Shown here piece after piece: positions 8,108 to 15,026 of a DNA stretch of 64,000 nt; positions within the stretch are counted from its first letter, which is position 1, and the number at the start of each line of letters is the position of its first letter. Both the position numbers and the translations under genes were made by a program. The DNA is from Acetobacteraceae bacterium. GTDB taxonomy: Bacteria; Pseudomonadota; Alphaproteobacteria; Acetobacterales; Acetobacteraceae. The notes below the pieces were generated by a model. It was not told the DNA's origin, searched no databases, and saw only the letters and a program-made list of their open reading frames with translations. The DNA is taken from NCBI GenBank assembly GCA_003164135.1, contig PLSD01000048.1, forward strand, positions 1 to 64,000. The letters run 5' to 3'.

Positions 8108-9540
8108 CAGTCCTTACCGAGCCCCAGATAATGTTCGAGGGTCTTGTGGTAATGGCGGATGCGCAGTTCCTGATATTCGGTCAGCATGAGATTTCCGTCG
8201 ACCAGGTTTTGCTGCCCACGCTGCACCGAGGGAAGTTGCATGGCATCCTGGTGCAAAACGAGCGCCAAGCCGCCAAGCGCCGCGATATCTTCCAACGGAT
8301 CATCCGGCCCCAACTCGATCGTTTCAGCCGAAGGCGGACGCTCACCCGAGAAGGGGAGGAAGAGCATCGTATCCCAAATGCACCAATCGGGGCTTTCCGC
8401 GGGGCGGAAGCGGTAGACCAGCGGAAAGGACAGACACGGCCAGGGCATGAAATTTGGGAACAGAAAATAGGAGATCGCGTCCAACGCCTCGGCCGTTGAA
8501 AGCTTATCGGCGGAGATACCAAAATTCTTCTCGTAGCTCAGCCGCGCAATCCGCGCGGAAGCGGCACGCGAATCCTCGCCGGGCTTGATCCGCCCTTCCT
8601 CGGTACCCAGCGCCTCCGGCAGAAACCCTGCACATAGCATCTCAAAGGTTTCTTCAGGCGGCGGAGCGGGATGAATACGTGGGGATGGATATCCCATCGG
8701 AATCTGGAACCGGCTCATATGCGGCGAATCCGGATAGATATCGACCTGGCTGCAATCATCCGGCACAACCGACGCGCCCTGGCCGTGCGAGGCGAAGGCA
8801 TGAAACCCTTCGATGAAGGCGTCCAGACCGTTTTTCCAATTGCACTGGATACGCTTTTGCACGTGGACGGCTTTGTAGCGCTTGGAGAAGTCCCAGACTT
8901 TCCAGTGCTCGGCAAAGCGGCCCATATACGTTTCGAGTGACGGCGCGTCTTTATCGAAATTGATGAACAGGAAGCCGTTCCATTCCTCGAGCCGGACTTC
9001 GGGCAAATTGAATTTCCGCCCGTTGAGCTGCGGGAAATCCCATTTCGACGGCACCCATTTGAGGTCGCCATCCAGTCCCCAGGTGAAATAATGATACGGG
9101 CATTTCAACTCCGCCTTGTGCGTGTGAGTCTCGCAGAGCTCGGCCCCGCGGTGCAGGCAGGCATTAACAAAGGCTTTCACCGACCCGTCACGCTGGCGGA
9201 TGATGAGAACCGAGCGCTTCATAATGCGGTAAACATGCGTATCGCCAGGATTGGGGATATCCTGGCCCCAGCAGGCAAATTGCCAGACTTTTGGCCAGAG
9301 CTTCGCGCGCTCCAGCTCAAAGAACTCTTCAGAGAAATAGCGCGACGCCGGAATCGGGTCGGTGCCGAGAGTGTTGTGCGGGTCTTCCAGCAGATTAGCC
9401 GGCGGCGGCACAGCATCCTTGCGCAAAATCTCGTTCACGACGATCGGCGGCCGAACGCCTTCCTCGGGCAGCGTCAAAGGGTCGGGAAGATCATATCCAC
9501 CCGTGGCCGGGGCGCTCCGCATCAAACCTTCTTGTTCCAT
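8107..9540 (-). CDS. Rieske non-heme iron oxygenase, alpha subunit (copy 2)
   Basis: Second single-component Rieske oxygenase (477 aa). Rieske ligands are C128-x-H130 and C147-x-x-H150 (CLHRG ... CPYH). The iron-site motif is E244-G-F-H247-x4-H252. The start at 9540 has GAGGGA upstream; a GTG at 9570 is an in-frame alternative without good support. It is strikingly similar to copy 1, for example in TLGTDPIPA, DRS/KRS-VLxIRQRDGSV and KWDFPQL-type blocks, so one arose by duplication. It heads the operon oxygenase-ferredoxin-E1 alpha-E1 beta-lipoyl-FAD dehydrogenase-CoA ligase. Confidence 0.92.
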   Translation of the reverse strand: MEQEGLMRSAPATGGYDLPDPLTLPEEGVRPPIVVNEILRKDAVPPPANLLEDPHNTLGTDPIPASRYFSEEFFELERAKLWPKVWQFACWGQDIPNPGDTHVYRIMKRSVLIIRQRDGSVKAFVNACLHRGAELCETHTHKAELKCPYHYFTWGLDGDLKWVPSKWDFPQLNGRKFNLPEVRLEEWNGFLFINFDKDAPSLETYMGRFAEHWKVWDFSKRYKAVHVQKRIQCNWKNGLDAFIEGFHAFASHGQGASVVPDDCSQVDIYPDSPHMSRFQIPMGYPSPRIHPAPPPEETFEMLCAGFLPEALGTEEGRIKPGEDSRAASARIARLSYEKNFGISADKLSTAEALDAISYFLFPNFMPWPCLSFPLVYRFRPAESPDWCIWDTMLFLPFSGERPPSAETIELGPDDPLEDIAALGGLALVLHQDAMQLPSVQRGQQNLVDGNLMLTEYQELRIRHYHKTLEHYLGLGKD

Positions 9541-9607
9541 CACATTCCCTCTTTTTGCGCGGGACGGCACGCGGCAAGCCGGCGCACAGCCCAGTTGTTA
9601 TGGGGAA

Positions 9608-9645
9608 TGCTTAGACAATAGTATACACGGCGTCAACTATATTGT
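9608..9645 (-). promoter_or_regulatory. Putative promoter/operator of the oxygenase 2 operon
   Basis: On the minus strand a -35-like TTGACG (9636-9631) and a -10-like TAAGCA (9613-9608) are separated by exactly 17 bp. The flanks hold an imperfect dyad with half-sites ACAATATAGT and ACTATTGT. The same TAGTTGAC(A/G)CCG core occurs at the P450 promoter, so both may answer to the TetR protein encoded between them. This was read by eye, without a matrix search. Confidence 0.5.
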
Positions 9646-9664
9646 AGCGCCGACACATTAAATT

Positions 9665-10453
9665 TCAGGCTGGCGGCGTCTTAGTCGCACTGTCTGGGTC
9701 GCTTGAAAAACGTACCAGCGCGCGCGCCAGCAGATCCAGCGCCAGGTCGAAATCCGCCCCCCACACGTCGAAAGCTGCGCCGAGCGACAGATCTTCGATC
9801 CGGGAGGCAAGCGCGTGCATTTCTATCATGCGTTCGCGAGAGGACGAGCCATCGGGGTTGAACAGCCGCAATTCAGGGACTCGACGCCCCAGATTAAGCA
9901 GGACGCGTTCACGCTCCTTGAGGATAATCCCCATCGACGTGGGATTGACCGAAAGCGCGCGGTTAATGATGAGTAAATATTGCCGTTCCTGACGGAAACT
10001 CGCAAAAAAGCGCTCCAGCCAGCCGCGCATCCGCCGCTCGTTACGAATGATTTCAGAGGACAGGCTGCGGTAACGGCGGAGCTGCCAACGCACCTCGCGT
10101 TCGAACAGCGCCTCAATCAGATCATCCGCCGATTTGAAGTGCAAATAGAAGGCCGCACGGCTGATTCCAGCCGCACGGGCCACATCCTCGACCCGAGGCA
10201 CAATGAAGCCACGATCGGCAAACACCTCCCGCGCTGCATGCAGGATCATGCGGCGCGTGTGGATTTTGCGCAGGTCCCATTTCGTCAAACGCTGCTGGCT
10301 CCCATCAGGCGCCTCACCCCTAGAGGCGTCCGGCATGTCCTCCCAACGACTCGGGGTCTCCTCGTTCAGCAGCGCCGCAGCTGCGGCACCATGCGCTGGC
10401 ACGGCATCTCGCGCTGTTGTTTTCTTGGTTCTGCGGTGCGCCTGCTCACTCAC
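9665..10453 (-). CDS. TetR/AcrR-family transcriptional regulator
   Basis: A 262-aa regulator with a TetR DNA-binding domain around residues 75-120 (VEDVARAAGISRAAFYLHFKS) and an all-helical ligand-binding C-terminus. A polar, low-complexity N-terminal extension of about 60 residues precedes the HTH and is longer than usual, so a later start is possible. It lies between the oxygenase 2 operon and the P450 gene. The oxygenase 2 operon runs the same way, downstream of it; the P450 is divergent. That location suits a local regulator of the island's catabolic genes, probably a repressor released by a pathway intermediate (inference). Confidence 0.88.
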   Translation of the reverse strand: MSEQAHRRTKKTTARDAVPAHGAAAAALLNEETPSRWEDMPDASRGEAPDGSQQRLTKWDLRKIHTRRMILHAAREVFADRGFIVPRVEDVARAAGISRAAFYLHFKSADDLIEALFEREVRWQLRRYRSLSSEIIRNERRMRGWLERFFASFRQERQYLLIINRALSVNPTSMGIILKERERVLLNLGRRVPELRLFNPDGSSSRERMIEMHALASRIEDLSLGAAFDVWGADFDLALDLLARALVRFSSDPDSATKTPPA

Positions 10454-10517
10454 GATTTCAATTTACCTCGACAATTTTAATCAGCCCCCAAAAAGGCGAC
10501 CGCATATTACAAGCCGA

Positions 10518-10540
10518 TCATAGCGCCACGTCAACTTTCA
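10518..10540 (-). promoter_or_regulatory. Putative tetR promoter
   Basis: On the minus strand a TTGACG hexamer lies in the interval 10530-10535 and a TGTAAT hexamer follows after a 17-bp spacer at about 10507-10512. This is an acceptable sigma-70-like arrangement about 55 bp upstream of the regulator start. It shares the GTTGAC core with the P450 and oxygenase 2 promoters, which may allow autoregulation. Confidence 0.4.
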
Positions 10541-10617
10541 GGCCACAGATCCCACACGCTTCCGATAAAGCTGCCATCGCCCACCGCCTCACCGCATGCG
10601 CCGTTGCCCCAACTTGG

Positions 10618-10654
10618 CACAATAGTTGACACCGCGTCCACAGTAACATAAGAC
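10618..10654 (+). promoter_or_regulatory. Putative promoter/operator of the P450 gene
   Basis: TTGACA (10626-10631) and TAAGAC (10649-10654) are separated by 17 bp. They lie about 110 bp upstream of the P450 start. The segment ACAATAGTTGACACCG matches the half-site and -35 region of the oxygenase 2 promoter, which suggests co-regulation. Confidence 0.5.
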
Positions 10655-10764
10655 ACCCGGCAATTACACCACCATGCGATCGCGCCGGACGGCGACACTT
10701 GATCGCGTCAATCAGAAGAACCTTCCGCGATAAGGCCGGTTCAGGGATAAGGAGAATGACGATC

Positions 10765-12000
10765 ATGGACGCACAAACAGCGGCTTTCCCCGCAAACATA
10801 CCAGCCCATGTCCCGCCAGAGCTGGTATGGGACCATGCGATCAGCGAATACGCCTTGGAGTTGGAAGACCCCTATCTTGGGGCGGCCCGCCTGCATGAGG
10901 GGCCCAATATTATTTATTCAACCAAGGGATTTTTTGACCAGCCGTCGTGGATTATTACCCGCCACGCGCTGATCCAGGAAGCCTTCCTCGACTACGCGCA
11001 TTTTTCCAGCGCGCAGAACTCGGATGCCACCGCGCTCCTCGGCGTCGCCTGGAAACTCAACCCACTTGAGATCGACCCGCCGGCCCATGCCGCCTATCGC
11101 CGGATTCTCAATCCCTGGCTGACGCCAAAGGCCGTGGATGCTCTGAGCGAGACGGTGCGCGGGATCTGCCGCTCGCTGATCGCCGAGTTCGAAGATCACG
11201 GCGGCTGCGAATTCATTTCGGAATTCGCCAGCCTGTTTCCTGGGCACATTTTCCTTACGCTGATGGGTATGCCGCGCGACCGCCTCGACCAGTTCCTGAA
11301 ATGGGAAGATGCCTTCATGCACGGCAAGGACATGCCCACTCGCATCAATGCCGCCCGTGAAATCCTGCATTATCTCGAATCCTACATTGCCGAGCGGCGG
11401 AACGATCCGCGCGACGATCTGGTGAGCGCCATCCTCGCCGCCGAGATCGACGGACGCCCCCTGAATGACGGCGAAATCATGGGCATGTGCTATGTGCTCT
11501 ATCTCGGCGGGCTGGATACGGTGATGAGCAGCCTGGGCTGGGCCATGCGCCACCTCGCCAGCAACCTGCCCCTGCAGGAGCGGCTGGCGCGCAACCCCGA
11601 GGATATCAGCCTCATGGTGGATGAATCGCTGCGCGCGCATGGCGTCACCGCGACCCGGCGCGTCGTCACCGAGGATTTCGAATTCCACGGCGTGCTCTTC
11701 AAGAAAGGCGATTGCGTAAGCCTGCCGACCTTTCTCGCCAGCCGCGATGCGCGCCAGTATGAAAATCCACATGTCATCGATATCGACCGCAAGGCATCGC
11801 ATCTGACCTTCGCCAACGGCCCGCATTTCTGCGTGGGGATGCACCTGGCCCGGCGCGAGATGCGCATCGTGCTTGAGGAATTCCTGTCCCGTTTCAGCAA
11901 TCTGCGGGTGGCTGAGGGGGAGACGGTGGTGCTGAACACGAAATCGGTTTGGAGCGTGCAACACCTGCCGCTCGTCTGGGACAAGCGAAGCCCCGCGTAA
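10765..12000 (+). CDS. Cytochrome P450
   Basis: Soluble bacterial P450 of about 411 aa. The heme-binding cysteine is in FANGPHFCVGMHLAR, the I-helix oxygen-activation motif is the variant LGGLDTV (usual consensus A/G-G-x-D-T), and the ExxR motif is DESLR. The chosen ATG at 10765 has AAGGAG 10 bases upstream; an ATG at 10756 is only one base from that site. The fold and the DPPAHAAYRRILNPW segment fit the CYP101/CYP108-like terpene and steroid hydroxylases, but no subfamily is claimed. It is transcribed divergently from tetR. Electrons probably come from one of the two island ferredoxins. Confidence 0.92.
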   Translation: MDAQTAAFPANIPAHVPPELVWDHAISEYALELEDPYLGAARLHEGPNIIYSTKGFFDQPSWIITRHALIQEAFLDYAHFSSAQNSDATALLGVAWKLNPLEIDPPAHAAYRRILNPWLTPKAVDALSETVRGICRSLIAEFEDHGGCEFISEFASLFPGHIFLTLMGMPRDRLDQFLKWEDAFMHGKDMPTRINAAREILHYLESYIAERRNDPRDDLVSAILAAEIDGRPLNDGEIMGMCYVLYLGGLDTVMSSLGWAMRHLASNLPLQERLARNPEDISLMVDESLRAHGVTATRRVVTEDFEFHGVLFKKGDCVSLPTFLASRDARQYENPHVIDIDRKASHLTFANGPHFCVGMHLARREMRIVLEEFLSRFSNLRVAEGETVVLNTKSVWSVQHLPLVWDKRSPA

Positions 12001-12251
12001 CGGCCCCCGTCGCGCTGGTCACCGGCGGCGCCCGCGGGCTGGGGCGGGCAACCGCCGAAGCTCTCGCGGCTGACGGGTATAGCCTGTTCCTGGTGGATAT
12101 TCTGGCGGACCGCTTGGCGCAGGCGCGCGCTGAGCTGGTGGCGCGGGGCTATCGTTGCGAAGTCTTGCAGGCTGATATTGCCGAGCGGGCGCAATGTATC
12201 GCCGCCGCCGCCGCGTCAGGCTTGCAATTGGCGAACACCACAAAACGGTAA
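11949..12251 (+). pseudogene. 5' fragment of a short-chain dehydrogenase/reductase gene
   Basis: From about 12001 the frame encodes a Rossmann N-terminus (VALVTGGARGLGRATAEAL, then LFLVDILADR and the QADIA segment) and stops after roughly 85 SDR-like residues. The NNAG motif, the Ser-Tyr-Lys catalytic triad and the rest of the fold are missing. The last ~25 codons do not look like SDR sequence. The frame overlaps the P450 end and has no clear start of its own, so it was once probably translated by coupling with P450. It faces the complete SDR gene at 12280-13047, and the junction near 12215 may mark a deletion or recombination. Confidence 0.75.
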
Positions 12252-12279
12252 TCAGGCATAGATAGCTTCCCCTTATGCT

Positions 12280-13047
12280 TTATCCGTTAATCGTAAAACC
12301 GCCATCAACAATCAATGTCTGGCCGGTCACAAAGCAAGCAAGCGGACTCGCTAGCAGGAGCACGGCACCTGCGATGTCATCGGGAACGCCGTTCCTGCCC
12401 AGCGGAGTCCTGGACGCATAAAACTGGCGCGCTTCGTCGGGCATGATGCTAGTACCTTCGGTAACGATTACTCCCGGAAGGATGGCGTTCACCCGGATAC
12501 CGCGCGGGCCATATTCAACTGCGGCGGAGCGGGTAAGCGCATTGAGTGCCGCCTTCGAGGCGCCATACGCACCAAGGCCGGGGGCCGAGGGCCGCAGTGA
12601 ATCAATTGAGGAGATGTTGATGATGACGCCGCCGCCTTGCATCTGCCGTCCGGCCTCGCGCAGGCAGTAGAGCGCGCCACGTAGATTGACGGCAAATACC
12701 TTGTCCAACAGCTCGTCGGAAAGCTCGTCAATGGGCGCCACCGGGTAGATACCGGCATTGTTCACGAGAATATCGACCCGCCCGAACGTTACTGCGATTT
12801 CCTGAAAAATGTTTGTCACAGCTGGGCCATTGCCAACATCCGCGCTCCAGCTGCACCCCGTGCCACCGGCCTGCGTAATTGCCTCCAGTGTCTGCCGGGC
12901 CTGTTGCTCATCCTTATCGAGCACAGCAACCGTGGCACCTGCGCCTGCCAGCCGCAAAGCGATGGCGCGGCCAATACCCGCTCCCGCCCCCGTGACAACC
13001 GCGATTTTTCCGATGAACGAAAGCAGATTGTTCGTGGTCGGCCTCAT
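12280..13047 (-). CDS. Short-chain dehydrogenase/reductase
   Basis: Complete classical SDR of 255 aa. It has the cofactor motif TGAGAGIG, an aspartate after beta-2 (VLDKDEQ) indicating NAD(H) preference, NNAGIY, and the catalytic Ser-Tyr-Lys in ISSID ... YGASK. It ends with the family-typical GQTLIVDGGF. The ATG at 13047 follows an AAGGAT box; an upstream GTG at 13101 would add 18 residues that do not look like SDR. It likely oxidises a hydroxyl made by the island's oxygenases to a ketone. It is the last intact gene before the integrase remnant. Confidence 0.88.
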   Translation of the reverse strand: MRPTTNNLLSFIGKIAVVTGAGAGIGRAIALRLAGAGATVAVLDKDEQQARQTLEAITQAGGTGCSWSADVGNGPAVTNIFQEIAVTFGRVDILVNNAGIYPVAPIDELSDELLDKVFAVNLRGALYCLREAGRQMQGGGVIINISSIDSLRPSAPGLGAYGASKAALNALTRSAAVEYGPRGIRVNAILPGVIVTEGTSIMPDEARQFYASRTPLGRNGVPDDIAGAVLLLASPLACFVTGQTLIVDGGFTING

Positions 13048-13101
13048 ATCCTTGTCCCGGCCGCACCTTGCAGCAATACGGTGGCTCTCATAGCTGCCCA
13101 C

Positions 13102-13516
13102 TCAGGCCGCAGATGAACGCATTGTTTGGTTGTGATCAATTCTCAGACCCTATCTTGCTCTCAGGCCGCCTGGACAGCCCTTATGTCGTTTATGAGGCAT
13201 CGCCATTTCTTGGTGGAGCTATATTAAATATAAAACATGATGTCCAGCATTAATGGCGTTATAATTCTGTAAAACGTCTGATCCATGCCGATAAGTGGTA
13301 TCATTCTAGTAATTTCTCCGTAGAAAACTAAACCATCAAGCCACATTTACTGCATTTAAAGCTCGGCCATACGTTGGAAAGAACCCCATGCGCTAGATGG
13401 GTTTCTTTTAAAATATTTGACCATTTTAGACGCTACGTCTATTAATGTCCCGTTATCGGCGGCAATCCAAAGTACCAGTCACCACAGTTCACGCCAAGCT
13501 GGAGTCACTCCCATGA
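13102..13516. other. AT-rich non-coding stretch at the island edge
   Basis: About 400 bp with no supportable gene. It is visibly richer in A and T than the flanking genes and contains the hairpin at 13378-13409. The 3' part leads into the frame of the tyrosine recombinase remnant, so it may include unrecognisable integrase sequence. Confidence 0.6.
13378..13409. terminator. Hairpin with flanking T/A runs, probable bidirectional terminator
   Basis: Arms AAAGAACCCCAT and ATGGGTTTCTTT pair over 12 bp with one mismatch around a 7-base loop. The plus strand continues TTTAAAATATTT. No intact gene ends immediately upstream on either strand, so it may be a relic of a lost island gene. Confidence 0.6.
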
Positions 13517-13735
13517 ACGCACCCCATCCAGCCCCCTCACTTCCACGGAATCCGCCATAGTTCGGCTTCGCGTCTGGCAGAGGTTGGGGCCGGTGATGGC
13601 CAGATTCAGGCCATCACCGGCCCCAAAACGCGGGCAATCGTTGAGGGCTACACGGCGGGAGCTAAACAGAAAATTCTGGCAAAATGCGCGATTGCGTACC
13701 TGCAACGAAAACGCATCAGGAACAAAACTGCCTAA
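13517..13735 (+). pseudogene. C-terminal remnant of a phage-type tyrosine recombinase (integrase)
   Basis: Reading the frame that ends in TAA at 13733-13735 gives about 72 residues typical of the integrase catalytic C-terminus. It contains the H-x-x-R box as FHGIRHSSASRLAEVG and the region IQAITGPKTRAIVEGYTAG, whose tyrosine is at the nucleophile position. It ends with KQKILAKCAIAYLQ. An in-frame TGA at 13514 cuts off the rest, and the N-terminal core is not recognisable upstream. The glycine-proline in ITGPKT replaces the usual glycine-histidine, another sign of decay. It ends 46 bp from the 3' end of tRNA-Lys, the normal position for an integrase of a tRNA-targeting island. Confidence 0.82.
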
Positions 13736-13781
13736 CTTTCGCGGGGCGAAGCTAAAACAGCCTCTAACCCCTTGAAAGAAT

Positions 13782-13856
13782 TGGTGAGCCCGGTGGGGGT
13801 CGAACCCACGGCCATTCGATTAAAAGTCGAATGCTCTACCACTGAGCTACAGGCTC
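13782..13856 (-). tRNA. tRNA-Lys (anticodon UUU)
   Basis: A full cloverleaf can be drawn on the minus strand. The acceptor stem is GAGCCTG pairing with the 3' C-(G)-GGGCTC arm. The D-arm contains AGCTCAGTGGTAGAGC. The anticodon stem TTCGA/TCGAA presents loop CTTTTAA with anticodon TTT. The T-arm contains GGTTCGAACC. The discriminator A and an encoded CCA complete the 3' end (13782-13784). Its 3' end faces the catabolic island and the integrase remnant, so it is the likely integration target. Confidence 0.95.
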
Positions 13857-13968
13857 TCCGTGCAGGGGTGAACCAGATTTGCCCCCTGCAAGTCAATAGA
13901 CGCTAATGGGTGCCTGATCCGTTTTGCTCGCAAAGCCAGCAAAAACCTGATCAGATACCCGAATAGGC

Positions 13969-14520
13969 TCAACCAGCCATGGTCATTTTAATGATCGAAT
14001 CGGGATTCTGCACCGCACCGCTCTGCGGGTCGCCCTTTTTGATCTGCTGCACGGCATCCATGCCGGCGGTTACCTGGCCCACGATGGTGTAGTTGCCATC
14101 CAGAAAGGTTGCCGGGGCGAAGCATATGAAGAACTGGCTGTTGGCGGAATTAGGGTCCGACGTGCGGGCCATGCCCACGGCGCCGGTGAGGAAGCTGGCG
14201 TCCTGGGTGAATTCCGCCGGCAGGTTCGGCAGGTTGGAGCCGCCCATGCCGGTGTTGGTTGGGTCGCCAGTCTGCGCCATGAACCCGGCGATGACACGGA
14301 AGAATTTGCAGCCATTATAAACGCCCTGGGTGGTCAGGGTTTTAATCCGCTCGGCGGCATGGGGTGCCAGGTCCGGGCGCAACTGGATGGTCACTGTGCC
14401 GTATTTCAGCTCCATCAGCACGGTGTTGGAGAGGTCGGCGGCGGCAGGTTCAGTCATGGCAAATTCCGTTAAAAAGGGGGTTGCAGCGGCAGTGCTGATA
14501 AGGGTTCGGCGTTTCAACAT
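13969..14520 (-). CDS. Peptidyl-prolyl cis-trans isomerase, cyclophilin type
   Basis: A 183-aa cyclophilin catalysing proline isomerisation. The core motifs include FFRVIAGFMAQTGDPTNTG (catalytic Arg and Phe), GAVGMAR, NSQFFICFA and FLDGNYTIVG. The first 25 residues begin with a basic KRRTLIS stretch followed by a hydrophobic run and an Ala-rich region, suggesting an export signal and a periplasmic site. A start at 14457 (MTEPAAADL) would give a cytoplasmic form. It lies just downstream of coaD (3 bp), in the conserved gyrA-coaD-ppi order. Confidence 0.93.
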   Translation of the reverse strand: MLKRRTLISTAAATPFLTEFAMTEPAAADLSNTVLMELKYGTVTIQLRPDLAPHAAERIKTLTTQGVYNGCKFFRVIAGFMAQTGDPTNTGMGGSNLPNLPAEFTQDASFLTGAVGMARTSDPNSANSQFFICFAPATFLDGNYTIVGQVTAGMDAVQQIKKGDPQSGAVQNPDSIIKMTMAG

Positions 14521-14522
14521 GG

Positions 14523-15026
14523 TTATTTTCTCACTTTGGCAAGGGTACGTTCAAGGGTGAGCTTGGGTACAAAGGAGGATATATCCCCGCCCAGCAGCGC
14601 AATGTCCTTCACGAAGCGCGAGGAGATGAACTGGTGGCGCTCACTGGCCATCAGAAACACCGTCTCGATGCCAGGGTTCAGGCGGTAATTCATCCCCGCC
14701 ATCTGGAACTCATAGTCAAAGTCCGACACGGCACGCAGGCCGCGCACGATCATCTGCGCGCCAACATCCTTTGCAAAAGCGATCAACAACGAGTTGAAGG
14801 ACCGTACCTCGATCACGGCACCGGTTTTCTCGGCAATCGGCGCCACTTCATCTTCGATTAACGCGATACGTTCTTCGAGATTGAAAATCGGGTCCTTGCC
14901 GGCGTTGACGCCCAAGCCGATCACGAGCCGGTCCACCAGCCGCGCGGCACGGGAGATAATGTCCAGATGCCCGTTGGTCACAGGGTCAAACGTGCCGGGG
15001 TAAAGGGCAACGCGTGGTTCAGACAT
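14523..15026 (-). CDS. coaD: Phosphopantetheine adenylyltransferase
   Basis: Penultimate step of CoA synthesis: 4'-phosphopantetheine plus ATP gives dephospho-CoA. The nucleotidyltransferase T/HxGH motif is in [14 protein letters not shown], and the second signature region includes [15 protein letters not shown] and the EFQMAGMN segment. The ISSR(F) motif in [12 protein letters not shown] near the C-terminus is also present. The length is 167 aa from the start at 15026; the frame extends upstream to 15098, but that part is the gyrA 3' end. It overlaps the gyrA stop by 8 bp, so translation is probably coupled. Confidence 0.96.
   Translation of the reverse strand: MSEPRVALYPGTFDPVTNGHLDIISRAARLVDRLVIGLGVNAGKDPIFNLEERIALIEDEVAPIAEKTGAVIEVRSFNSLLIAFAKDVGAQMIVRGLRAVSDFDYEFQMAGMNYRLNPGIETVFLMASERHQFISSRFVKDIALLGGDISSFVPKLTLERTLAKVRK

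Noticed and set aside
10614-10631. Sigma-54-like TGGCAC...TTGA upstream of the P450
   Set aside because: The -12 element lacks the required GC (TTGAC instead of TTGC), and a better sigma-70 pair overlaps it.
13102-13516. Possible extra gene or insertion sequence at the island edge
   Set aside because: No frame with coding character, no terminal inverted repeats and no transposase motifs; only a hairpin.
13584-13775. A 63-codon plus-strand frame with an ATG start
   Set aside because: Out of frame with the integrase remnant, which has clear family motifs in another frame of the same strand.
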